Below are positions 9,036 through 20,233 of a stretch of DNA of 64,000 nt, piece by piece. The DNA comes from Leptobrachium leishanense (taxonomy: Eukaryota; Chordata; Amphibia; Anura; Megophryidae), in assembly GCA_009667805.1 (NCBI GenBank), contig RXON01001651.1, forward strand, positions 59,333-123,332, given 5' to 3'. The notes beneath the pieces are model-generated. The model saw only the letters and a list, made by a program, of their open reading frames with translations, was not told where the DNA came from and did no database searches. How positions within the stretch are numbered: position 1 is the stretch's first letter; every line of letters begins with the position of its first letter. The translations under genes and the position numbers were made by a program.

Positions 9036-10667
9036 ATATAAACGCGAGAGTCCTGACTGACTGACTGACTCATCAATGCCCAGCTGAAACCGTTTAACCT
9101 AGAAACGTGAAATTTTGAAGGTGCACTGTTTTTATGATGTAGGCACCCACTAAGGAAGGATTTTTGGAAACTCCGCCCCTAAGGGGGTGAAAATGGGGGT
9201 TGAATATTTTAAACAGGATACCTATAGCTCAAAAACAGAAGATGCTACAGATGTGAAAATCGGTATTTAGATTCATCTTGAAAAATAAAAAAACACGTAT
9301 TTTACCGTTTTTCAAAAATTCGACTGGAGGGGGCGAAAAAGGGGGTTGAATATTTTAAATATTTTAAACAGGATACCTATATCTTAAAAGCAGAAGATGT
9401 TACAGATGTGAAAATCGGTATTTAGATTCATCTTGACAAATAAAAAAACACGCATTTTACCATTTTCTGAAAATTCCTTCGGGGGGCAAAAAGGGGGGTT
9501 GAATACTTTTTTCATAAACGCGAAAGTCCTGACTGACTGACTCATCAACGCCCAGCTGAAACCGTTTAACCTAGGAACGTGAAATTTTGAAGGTTCACTG
9601 TTTTTATGATGTGGGCACCCACTAAGGAAGGATTTTTGGAAACTCCACCCCTAAGGGAGCGAAAAAGGGGGTTGAATATTTTAAACACGATACCTATATC
9701 TCGAAAACAGAAGATGTTACAGACGTGAAAATCGGTATTTAGATTCTTCTTGAAAAATAAAAAAACACGTATTTTAACGTTTTTCAAAAATTCAACTGGG
9801 GGCGAAAAAACGGGGGTGAATATTTTAAATATTTTAAACAGGATACCTATATCTTAAAAACAGAAGATGGTACAGACGTGAAAATCGGTATTTAGATTCA
9901 TCTTGACAAATAAAAAAACACTTATTTTACCATTTTCTGAAAATTCCTTGGGGGGCCAAAAAAAGGGGGTTGGATACTTTTATCATAAACGCGAAAGTCC
10001 TGACTGACTGACTGACTGATCAATGCTCAGCTGAAACCGTTTAACCTAGGAATGTGAAATTTTGAAGGTTCACTGTTTTTATGATGTAGGCACCCAATAA
10101 GGAAGGATTTTTGGAAACTCTGCCCCTAAGGGGGTGAAAAAGGGGGTTGAATATTTTAAACCGGATACCTATAGCTCAAAATCAGAAGATGTTACAGGTG
10201 TGAAAATCGGTATTTAGATTCCTCTTGAAAAATAAAAAAACACGTATTTTACCATTTTCTGAAAATTCCATGGGGGTTAGATACATCTATATATATAAAC
10301 ACGAAAGTCCTGACTGACTCATCAACGCCCAGCTGAAACCGTTTAACCTAGGAACGTGAAATTTTGAAGGTGCACTGTTCTTATGATGTAGGTGCCCACT
10401 AAGCAAGAATTTTTGGAAAATCCACCCATAAGGGGGTGAAAAAGGGGATTGAATATTTTAAACAGGATACCTATAGCTCATTAACAGAAGATGCTACAGA
10501 TGTGAAAATCGGTATTTAGATTCGTCTTGAAAAATAAAAAAAAACACGTATTTTACCATTTTTCAAAAATCCAAGTGGGTGGGCGAAAAAAGGGGGTTGA
10601 ATATTTTAAACGGGATACCCGTATTTCCAAAACAGACGATGTAACAGTCCTGAAAATTGGTATTTAG
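9036..10667 (+). repeat. Reiterated Helitron 5' modules
   Basis: The segment ATAAACGCGAAAGTCCTGAC and its downstream sequence (GCCCAGCTGAAACCGTTTAA) recur at about 9036, 9513, 9984 and 10286, giving spacings near 475, 470 and 300 bp. The copy at 10286 has its own TCTATATATATAAAC start, so it resembles a second true 5' end. Confidence 0.8.
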
Positions 10668-11093
10668 TAGGGATGAGCTGTTCGGGTTCGGACGGTTCGT
10701 AGTTCAACCCGAACTTTGGCAGTTCGAAAGTTCGCGAATTTTGAACTTTTTGGGCGTATTCGGTTCGGGTTCGAAAAAAAAAAGAAATTTTGAAAAAAGT
10801 ATAGAAAATGCTTAAAAAAAATACTAAAAAATCTAGAAATAAAGAGACTCTTTAATGCAGAATATTATAAGCAACGGTTTATTAGATATTGAATTAAAAA
10901 CTAATGTGTACGTGGAAAAATTATCAACTCTAAATGACCTCTGTTCACAAACGGGCATAACACCAGGTGTTTTCAGTCTGGTAATCAATTTGATACATTG
11001 TACAATATAGTGAGGGGGTGGGGTGGTGTCTGTTTCTGATTGAGATTTGAGAATTAATTTCCCTCCTAAAACATCCTAATATGCTGCATTTAA

Positions 11094-12638
11094 CCCTTTC
11101 GCTGCTCAGGCTTTTCATACCTCTGTGCTGAGGTCATTTTTACCGCTTTCGCTCATCATGTTTAACTGCGTTTTGTAGCCATATTTTGATATATGACCCA
11201 GACATATTATATATCGTTCTTTCCGGCAGACTTGGCAGATTCATAATATGTCATTATTATATGTATACGTTATGTCATGTCTGTATATTATAACAAAAAT
11301 GCAATAAAATTAGAATTTTCAATAATTTATTTTATGTAAAGTGTTTTTTCTCACATTTTAACATGCGATCATTTGCGGTTATATTTTGTATGGGGTGCGC
11401 TTGTTAAAAAAATTAGAAATGGGGTCTCGTTACATTTTTTTTGGGGAAAATTTCGCTTTTTTTAACAAACGCACCGCATACAAAAATCGTTAGTGCAGCA
11501 TTATTGTTCACATTATAATTGAAATGGGAACAATATTGCTGCATTAACAAAACCAAAAACTTTTTTTTTTTTTAGAATTTTTTTTTTAAATATTTTTATT
11601 TTTTTAAAAAAAACATTTTTCATGCTCATGTTTAGTATCCTTGGAAAGGCCATGCTCTGGCCGATCCAACGATATCAAACATTAACCCCTAGCTGCCACG
11701 GATCGGGAGATAGGGGGTTCATTGGGTTAACAGGACTGGCGTCATCGTGCTATGCCAAGATGTCGGCCAGCTCCAGGAGAGGATCATGATCCGGCGCTTT
11801 TCAGCGCCGATTCGTGATCCGGCTCCCCAGGGGTTAATCACAGCCACCGTTTGGAAGGGCAGGCTGTGCCCTTCCAAACGGTGCCTGGATTAAGGCTAAG
11901 GTCAGACGAAAGCATTTTTAACGTGCGTTTAGCCGCACAAAATCACGGCCGTGCTAGCAGCAAATGACGTTCAATGCCGGGGAACATACGACGAACGGCC
12001 GCACGAACGTTCGTCCGTGCAACGCAAGTGGCAAACGAACGCATTTTTTCGAGAACGTCAAACCGCTACTACTGACGTACAGAGTGCGCTGCGTCCGCTA
12101 GAGGCGTGTGTGCGTGATTAGGAGACGTCAGACGCTGCTAATGTCCGGCCAACATAACATCCAGACGCAAAAAGGGTTTTATTGACGATCCGTACAAAAT
12201 CACGGACGAAAATGCGCATCGTATGACCTCTATCGCGTATTCCGTGAAAAAAAACGTCCATTCGTTCGAACGCACTTTTTCACGGACAACGTGAAAAATG
12301 CGTTCGTCTGACCCTAGCCTAACTCTCTGCACCCCGGCGATCGCGAGGGAGAGAGGTCCGAAGGACCTCCCCCCCTCCCTTTCAGGCACTTCCTCCGCAC
12401 ATGTGGGGGGGGCGCCTAAATTAGATGTCATCGCGCCGCCGCAATGACATCTAATTGCTCCGCCGGGGTCCCGGAGTGCTGGGCTGACATCCAAGATGTC
12501 AGCCCGCACCGGGGGGCGCAGCAATCCGCCGGAATCCGGCGGATTGCTGCCTCCTGTGCCTGGACGTGCTCAGCGCGTCCATAGCACAGGAGAACCACTT
12601 GGCTGGACGCGCTGAGCGCGTCCATAGCAGCCAAGTGG
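11094..12638. mobile_element. piggyBac-like TTAA element
   Basis: This 1545-bp insertion is flanked by TTAA on both sides (11090-11093, 12639-12642). It is absent from the sister hAT copy, where the uninterrupted site is visible near 26700. Ends CCCTTTCGCTGCTCAGG and (inverted) CCACTTGGCTGCTATGG are similar and resemble piggyBac termini. No transposase is visible. GC-rich inverted motifs lie near the right end (GCGCTGAGCGCG). Kolobok is an alternative TTAA superfamily. Confidence 0.75.
11894..12319 (+). mobile_element. Harbinger MITE A
   Basis: A 426-bp MITE with ends GGCTAAGGTCAGACGAAAGC and (inverted) GGCTAGGGTCAGACGAACGC, flanked by TAA (11891-11893, 12320-12322). Its left ~280 bp match the left end of the coding Harbinger at 19911 and its right ~130 bp match that element's right end. 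It is nested in the piggyBac-like element. Confidence 0.93.
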
Positions 12639-12700
12639 TTAACTGGTGTTTGAAAAAAATCTAAAGCAATGTTCTTTTTCACCTCGGGATTAAACAATCA

Positions 12701-12871
12701 CAGGGTTATTCAGAGAGCGGTGAAAAGCAGGAGAATAACTGGAGAAGTGAAAATTCTAGGTCAAAATAGCCAAACCAGAAAAATTCTCCCATTTAACTCA
12801 CTTTCCAAATCGGCTATTTGGTCTAGATTGTTCTCTTCTCCTGCCAGTTCTCCTGGCTTTCACCTTTCTCT
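12701..12871. mobile_element. Palindromic CAGGGTTATTC MITE
   Basis: Starts CAGGGTTATTCAGAGAG and ends in CACCTTTCTCT. It abuts a second copy head to head at 12872. The core is shared with the MITEs at 1669, 4975 and 25702-26638. Confidence 0.75.
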
Positions 12872-13452
12872 CAGGGTTGTTCAGAGAAAGGTGAAAACCA
12901 GGAGAATGGCAGGAAAAGAGAACAATCTGGACCAAATAGCCGATTTGGAAAGTGAGATAAGGCTAGGGTCAGACTAACGCATTTTTCGCAGCGACCGTCA
13001 AAAAGTGAGTCCGAACGCATTGCCTTATTTTTTCACGGAATGCGCGAAAACAGTCATACGATGCGCATTTTTGTGCGTGATTTTTTACGGATCCAAACCA
13101 GGAAACTTTGGGTGTCTGGACGTTATGTTGGCCGGACATGAGCAGGGTCTGACGTCTCCAAATTACGCACACAAGCCGCTAGTGGACGCAGCGCACTCTA
13201 GCGGTTCTGCGTTCTCGAAAAAATGTGTTCATTTTCCACTTGCGTTGCGCAGCCGGACTTTCGTGCGACCGTACTTCGTATATTGGCCGTCATTGCCCAT
13301 CATTTGCTGCTAGTGCGGCCGTGATTAAGTGCGCCTAAACGCACGTTAAAAATTCGCTAGTCTGACCCTAGCCTAAATGGGAGAATTTTTCTGGTTTGAC
13401 TATTTTGACCTAGAATTTTCCATTCTCCAGTCATTCTCCTACTTTTCACCGC
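12872..13452. mobile_element. Palindromic MITE split by Harbinger MITE B
   Basis: Starts CAGGGTTGTTCAGAG. It is interrupted at its GAGATAA|ATGGGAG site by 12961-13373, and its right end near 13452 lacks the terminal CCCTG. Sister copies at 25770 and 26540 show the empty site. Confidence 0.75.
12961..13373 (-). mobile_element. Harbinger MITE B
   Basis: A 413-bp MITE with GGCTAGGGTCAGACTAACGC ends, flanked by TAA (12958-12960, 13374-13376). It corresponds to MITE C (25953-26378) at the same position of the sister hAT copy, in inverted context. Confidence 0.93.
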
Positions 13453-13946
13453 CAAAAAAATCAGTAAACTTTTTCTGCGTGTCCGAAAATGTCTCCTCTT
13501 TTCATACAGACTGCCGCCCCAAGCAGTTGTTTATGGATAGATTAAAGGAAAAGCATTTACCGTCATTTGAAATGTCATTTTTTGGTTTTTACATATTTCT
13601 ATACATCCTAGAAATCCGCCACTTCACGGGCAGGTTATGGGGACCTCCTAGGCACGATATTTGAAGGAATTTTTCGTTTTTATTTTTAACCCTTATTTCA
13701 TGGAAAACTCACTGTTTTTTTTAACTTTTTGTCCTTGTTTCCTGTCCCCCAGGGCTCTACCCGGATCCCATACACCTTTTATGGCAAATATCTGGCATAT
13801 ATGCCCTCTTGGAGGGCACTCTAAAAAAACCGAATTTTCAGCCCCATTGACTTGCATGGGGGTTCGGGTTCAGGTTCGGACCCGAACAAATGGGAAGTTC
13901 GGGTTCGGGCCCGAACCGAACTAGGGGGGTGTTCGGCTCATCCCTA

Positions 13947-15541
13947 GTATTTAGATTAGTCTTGAAAAATAAAACAACACGTATTTTACCATGTTCTGAA
14001 AATTCCTCGGGGGGGGGGAAGGGAAAGGGGGGTTGAATACTTTTATCAGTATACCTAAATTTCAAAAATCGAAGATGTTACGGTACGGGTGTGAAATTTG
14101 GTATTTACAATCTTCGTGAAAAAAACCAAACATGTTTTTTGCCATTTTTTATCATTATACCTATATCTCAAAAGTCAAAGATGTTACAGATGTGAAATTT
14201 GGTATTTACAATCTTCTTAAAAAATAAAAACAGGTGTTTTACCATTTTCCAAAAATCCCAAGTGGGGGGGGTGAAAAAAAGGGGGGGCTGAATACTTTTA
14301 ATCAGGATACCTATATCTCAAAAACAGAAGATGTTACATACGTGAAAACTGGTATTTAGATTCGTCTTGAGACACAAAAAAACCACCTATTTTACCACTT
14401 TCCAAAAATTCAGTGGGAAGGGGCAAAAAGGGGGTGTTGAATACTTTTACCTGTATACCTATATTTAAAAAACCAAAGATGTTACAGGTGTGAAATTTGG
14501 GACTTACAATCTTCGTGAAAAAATCCAAACATGTGTTTGCCATTTTCCACAAATCCAAAAAGGGGGGGGGGGTGTCGAGGGAAAGGGGTCTGAATACTTT
14601 TATCAGTATATCTATAGTTCAAAAACCAAGATGTTACAGGTGTGAAGTTTGGTAATTACAATCTTTTCAAAATAAAGAAAAACGTGTTTTACCATTTTCC
14701 AAAAATCCAAGTTGGGGGGGGGGGTAAAAAAAAGGGGGTGAATACTTTTAAACAGGATACCTACGTGTCAAAAACAGAAGATGTTACAGACGTGAAAATT
14801 GGTATTTAGATTTGTCTTGAGAAACAAAAAAAAAAACCACCTATTTTACCATTTTCCAAAAATCCAGTGGGATGGGGAAAAAAGGGGGGTTGAATACTTT
14901 TATCAGTATACATATATTTCAAAAACCAAAGATGTTACAGGTGTGAAATCTGGCACTTACAATCTTATTGAAAAATAAAAATACACATGTTTTACCATTT
15001 TCCAAGAATCCCACGTGGTGGGTGAAAAAAGGGGGTGAATAGTTTTCAACAGGATACCTATATCTCAAAAACAGAAGATGTTACAGACGTGAAAATTGGT
15101 ATTTAGATTCGTCTTGAAAAATAAAACAACACGTATTTTACCATTTTCCAAAAATCCAGTGGGGGGGGGCAAAAAGGGGATGATTACCTTTATCACTATA
15201 GCTATATTTCAAAAACAGGTGTGAAATTCGATATTTACAATCTTCGTGCAAAAAAAAACATGTTTTACCATTTTCCGAAAATCCAGTTAAGGGGGTGGGG
15301 GAAAGGGATGTGAATACTTTTATCAGTATACCTATATTTCAAAAAACAAAGATGTTACGGGTGTGAAATTTGGCACTTACTGTTCTTGAAAAATAAAAAA
15401 AAAACACGTTTTACAATTTTCCAAAAATCCCAAGTGGGGGGGAAAGGGGGGGTTCTTCCAAAAAAACCTCAAGTTTCTTTTAAAAAATCTATTTTAACAA
15501 ATCCTAAAATCCACGCGAGCGACGCCGCGGGCAAAAGCTAG
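13947..15541 (+). repeat. Helitron interior modules, right part
   Basis: About eight degenerate copies of the ACCTATATCTCAAAAAC / GATGTTACAG / TTTACCATTTTCC module, with G-runs between them. I see no coding sequence. Confidence 0.7.
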
Positions 15542-16188
15542 TACTTTATAAATGAATAATATCAGCCTACCCTTTTCAGGCTGTTTGATGGGTCACACCT
15601 GTGATTCACAAACTGCTCTTTGAAAGCTTGATGTGACCAGTGATTTCGGCTGCTGGAATAATGTCCCCACCTCTCTTTTATCCCAACCCCAGGGGCCCAG
15701 AACACAAATCCCAACATGCCCAGCTGCTGCAGCACACGCGCTGATATACATCATTTCCCTGCGCTGTTAACTGGAGGGAGGGAAGCTGATCAAAAGGCCT
15801 CCCATGTATATTTCATGCCCTGCGTCCTGACACACATTTCTTTGTATTCCTGTGTTTCTCAGAGGTTTTTCACACAGGCCTAAAACCTGAAAGTCCCAGA
15901 TCATATCAAGACACGAGGTGATTTTATGTATGAGACGCGATAAAACAGATTCTAAAAACCTTCACTAAAACCAAACAATTTCAGCTTTAATGGTATAAAG
16001 TCACCCGAGCAGCGCCCTGTAACAATGGAACAATAAAGTTTGTTTGTTCAAACATAATTTCCTGTGAGGGAAGAGGGAGGAGCTTAATCACTTTCCTGGA
16101 CAGTGGATATAGAGCAGCACAGGATGGAGCCAGGCAGACACATTCCTGTCACACACAGGGTGAGAACCTTCCTGCAGCAACCCGACCC
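15542..16188. other. Single-copy sequence, no gene seen
   Basis: After the resumed LINE tail (to about 15560) comes non-repetitive sequence of balanced composition. I find no long open frame with recognisable similarity and no RNA gene. It leads directly into the 36-bp satellite. Confidence 0.5.
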
Positions 16189-19100
16189 CTCCCTGACACA
16201 AATCACACAGATATAACCGACCCCTCCCTGACACAAATCACACAGATATAACCCGACCCCTCCCTGACACAAATCACACAGATATAACCCAGACCATCCC
16301 TGACACAAATCACACAGATATAACCCGACCCCTCCCCGACACAAATCACAGATATAACCCGACCCCTCCCCGACACAAATCACACAGATATAACCCGACC
16401 CCTCCCTGACACAAATCACACAGATATAACCCGACCCCTCCCTGACACAAATCACACAGATATAACCCGACCCCTCCCCGACACAAATCACATGGATATA
16501 ACCCGACCCCTCCCTGACACAAATCACACAGATATAACCCGACCCCTCCCTGACACAAATCACACAGATATAACCCGACCCCTCCCTGACACAAATCACA
16601 CAGAATATAACCCGACCCCTCCCCGACACAAATCACACAGATATAACCGACCCCTCCCTGACACAAATCACACAGATATAACCCGACCCCTCCCCGACAC
16701 AAATCACATGGATATAACCCGACCCTCTCCTGACACAAATCACACAGATATAACCCGACCCCTCCCTGACACAAATCACACAGATATAACCCGGCCCCTC
16801 CCTGACACAAATCACACAGATATAACCGAACCCCTCCCTGACACAAATCACAGATATAACCCGACCCCTCCCCGACACAAATCACACAGATATAACCCGG
16901 CCCCTCCCTGACACAAATCACACAGATATAACCCGACCCCTCCCTGACACAAATCACACAGATATAACCCGGCCCCTCCCCGACACAACAACCAACAGAT
17001 ATAACCCGACCCCTCCCCGACACAAATCACACAGATATAACCCGACCCCTCCCTGACACAAATCACACAGATATAACCCGACCCCTCCCCGACACAAATC
17101 ACACAGATATAACCCCTCCCCGACACAAATCACACACTTATAACCCCTCCCCGACACAAATCACACGGATATAACCCGACCCCTCCCTGACACAAATTCA
17201 CAGATATAACTCGACCCCTCCCCGACACAAATCACACAGATATAACCCGGACCCTCCCCGACACAAATCACACTGATATAACCCGGACCCTCCCTGACAC
17301 AAATCACACAGATATAACCCGACCCCTCAATGACACAAATAGCACAGATATAACCCGGCCCCTCCCTGACACAAATCACACAGATATAACCCCTCCCCGA
17401 CACAAATCACACACTTATAACCCCTCCCCGACACAAATCACACAGATATAACCCGACCCCTCCCTGACACAAATCACACGGATATAACCCGACCCCTCCC
17501 TGACACAAATCACACAGATATAACCCGACCCCTCAATGACACAAATAGCACAGATATAACCTGGCCCCTCCCTGACACAAATCACACAGATATAACCGAC
17601 CCCTCCCTGACACTAATCACACAGATATAACCCGACCCCTCCCTGACACAAATTCACAGATATAACCAGACCATCCCTGACACAAATCACACAGATATAA
17701 CCGACCCCTCCCTGACACAAATCACACAGATATAACCCGACCCCTCCCTGACACTAATCACACAGATATAACCCGACCCCTCCCTGACACAAATCACACA
17801 GATCTAACCCGACCCCTCCCTGACACAAATCACACAGATATAACCCGACCCCTCCCTGACACAAATCAAACAGATATAACCGACCCCTCCCTGACACACA
17901 ATTCACAGATATAACCCAGACCATCCCTGACACAAATCACACAGATATAACCGACCCCTCCCTGACACAAATCACAGATATAACCCGACCCCTCCCTGAC
18001 ACTAATCACACAGATATAACCCGACCCCTCCCTGACACAAATCACAGAATATATACCCGACCCCTCCCTGACACAAATCAAACAGATATAACCCGACCCC
18101 TCCCTGACACAAATCACAGATATAACCCAGACCATCCCTGAACACAAATCACACAGATATAACCCGACCCCTCCTAACACAAATCACACAGATATAACCC
18201 GGACCCTCCCTGACACAAATCACACAGATATAACCCGGCCTCCCCGATACAAATCACACAGATATAACCGACCCCTCCCTGACACAAATCACACAGATAT
18301 AACCCGACCCCTCCCTGACACAAATCACACAGATATAACCGGACCCTCCCTGACACAAATCACAGAGATATAACCCGGCCTCTCCCTGACACAAATCAGA
18401 GATATACCCGGCCCCCCCTGACACAAATCACACAGATATAACCGACCCCTCCCTGACAAATCACACAGATATAACCCGACCCTCTCCTGACACAAATCAC
18501 ACAGATATAACCCGACCCCTCCCTGACACAAATTCACAGATATAACCCGCCCCTCCCTGACACAAATCACACAAATATAACCCGACCCCTCCCTGACACA
18601 AATCACACGGATATAACCCGACCCCTCCCTGACACAAAATCACAACAGATAACCCGACCCCTCAATGACACAAATAGCACAGATATAACCTGGCCCCTCC
18701 CTGACACACAATCACACAGAATATAACCGACCCCTCCCTGACACTAATCACACAGATATAACCCGACCCCTCCCTGACACAAATTCACAGATATAACCCA
18801 GACCATCCCTGACACAAATCACACAGATATAACCGACCCCTCCCTGACACAAATCACACAGATATAACCCGACCCCTCCCTGACACTAATCACACAGATA
18901 TAACCCGACCCCTCCCTGACACAAATCACACAGATCTAACCCGACCCCTCCCTGACACAAATCACACAGATATAACCGACCCCTCCCTGACACAAATCAA
19001 ACAGATATAACCCGACCCCTCCCTGACACAAATTCACAGATATAACCCAGACCATCCCTGACACAAATCACACAGATATAACCGACCCCTCCCTGACACA

Positions 19101-19752
19101 AATCACAGATATAACCCGACCCCTCCCTGACACTAATCACACAGATATAACCCGACCCCTCCCTGACACAAATCACACAGATATAACCCGACCCCTCCCT
19201 GACACAAATCAAACAGATATAACCCGACCCCTCCCTGACACAAATTCACAGATATAACCCAGACCATCCCTGACACAAATCACACAGATATAACCCGACC
19301 CCTCCCTAACACAAATCACACAGATATAACCCGGACCCTCCCTGACACAAATCACACAGATATAACCCGGCCCCTCCCTGATACAAATCACACAGATATA
19401 ACCGACCCCTCCCTGACACAAATCACACAGATATAACCCGACCCCTCCCTGACACAAATCACACAGATATAACCCGGACCCTCCCTGACACAAATCACAG
19501 AGATATAACCCGGCCTCTCCCTGACACAAATCAGAGATATAACCCGGCCCCTCCCTGACACAAATCACACAGATATAACCGACCCCTCCCTGACACAAAT
19601 CACACAGATATAACCCGACCCCTCCCTGACACAAATCACACAGATATAACCCGACCCCTCCCTGACACAAATTCACAGATATAACCCGGCCCCTCCCTGA
19701 CACAAATCACACAAATATAACCCGACCCCTCCCTGACACAAATCACACAGAT
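16189..19752. repeat. 36-bp satellite with higher-order structure
   Basis: About 100 tandem units built on CCCGACCCCTCCCTGACACA plus AATCACACAGATATAA; most are 36 bp, some 32-35. Diagnostic variants (AATGACACAAATAGC, CAGATCTAAC, CACTAATCAC) recur about 1132 bp apart, for example near 17530 and 18660, 17800 and 18933, 18174 and 19309. A second-order unit of about 1.13 kb has therefore been duplicated. Long minus-strand frames rich in CVICV and GSGYI are translation of the repeat. The Tc1 element inserted at a TA in the last unit. Confidence 0.95.
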
Positions 19753-20233
19753 ACAGTTGTGTTCAAAATTATTCAACCCCCAATGCTGTAAAGGGTTTTA
19801 GGGAATTTAGTGACATTTGTAATTGTATTCAGAATGAAATCCTACAAGGACTTTTTAAAGAACCATATGCAACTAAAATGACATCAATTGGTTTTGTAAT
19901 ACAGTAGTAAGGCTGGGTTCAGACCAGCGCACTTTTATCGCACGTTCTGGCGCACTTAATCACGGGCGCACTAGCAGCAAATGACGGGCAATGATGGCCA
20001 ATATACGAAGTACGGTCGCACGAAAGTCCGGCCGCGCAACGCAAGTGGAAAACGAACGCATTTTTTCGAGCACGCCGAACCGCTAGTACGGACGTACAGA
20101 GTGCGCAGCTGCGGCATAGCGGCGTGTTTGCGTGATTAGGAGACGTCAGACGCTGCACATGTGCGGCCTATATAACGTCCAGACGAAAAAAGTGTCCTGT
20201 GGTGGCTGTTGTGGTACCTGGCAATTGCAGAAG

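Larger units (their letters stand above)
10668..13946 (+). mobile_element. hAT element (TAGGGATGAGC ends), copy 1, with nested elements
   Basis: Ends TAGGGATGAGCTGTTCGG and (inverted) GGCTCATCCCTA, with a perfect 8-bp duplication GTATTTAG (10660-10667, 13947-13954) created inside the Helitron's recurring GGTATTTAGATT motif. It holds a piggyBac-like element, two palindromic MITEs and two Harbinger MITEs. Apart from these it is homologous, inverted, to 25205-27542. There is no hAT transposase, so it must have been mobilised in trans. Confidence 0.93.
9024..15541 (+). mobile_element. Helitron-like element, interrupted by a hAT
   Basis: The left end is TCTATAC followed by TATATAAACGCGAGAGTCCT. 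The right end is a GC-rich dyad (CGCGAGCGACGCCGCGGG) shortly before the terminal CTAG at 15538-15541. The element sits between A (9023) and T (15542) with no target duplication, which are the hallmarks of Helitrons. It encodes no Rep/helicase, so it is non-autonomous. About 3.3 kb of its length is the hAT at 10668-13946. The rest is built from many degenerate copies of a module containing GATACCTATATCTCAAAAAC, CAGAAGATGTTACAGA and GGTATTTAGATTC. Confidence 0.82.

Noticed and set aside
16084..19703. Glycine/cysteine-rich minus-strand frames
   Set aside because: Translation of the 36-bp satellite.
19919..20158. Open frames in the Harbinger terminal region and in the MITEs (for example 12138-12524, 26125-26334, 43649-44044)
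   Set aside because: Incidental GC-rich frames; they are not conserved in register between MITE copies.
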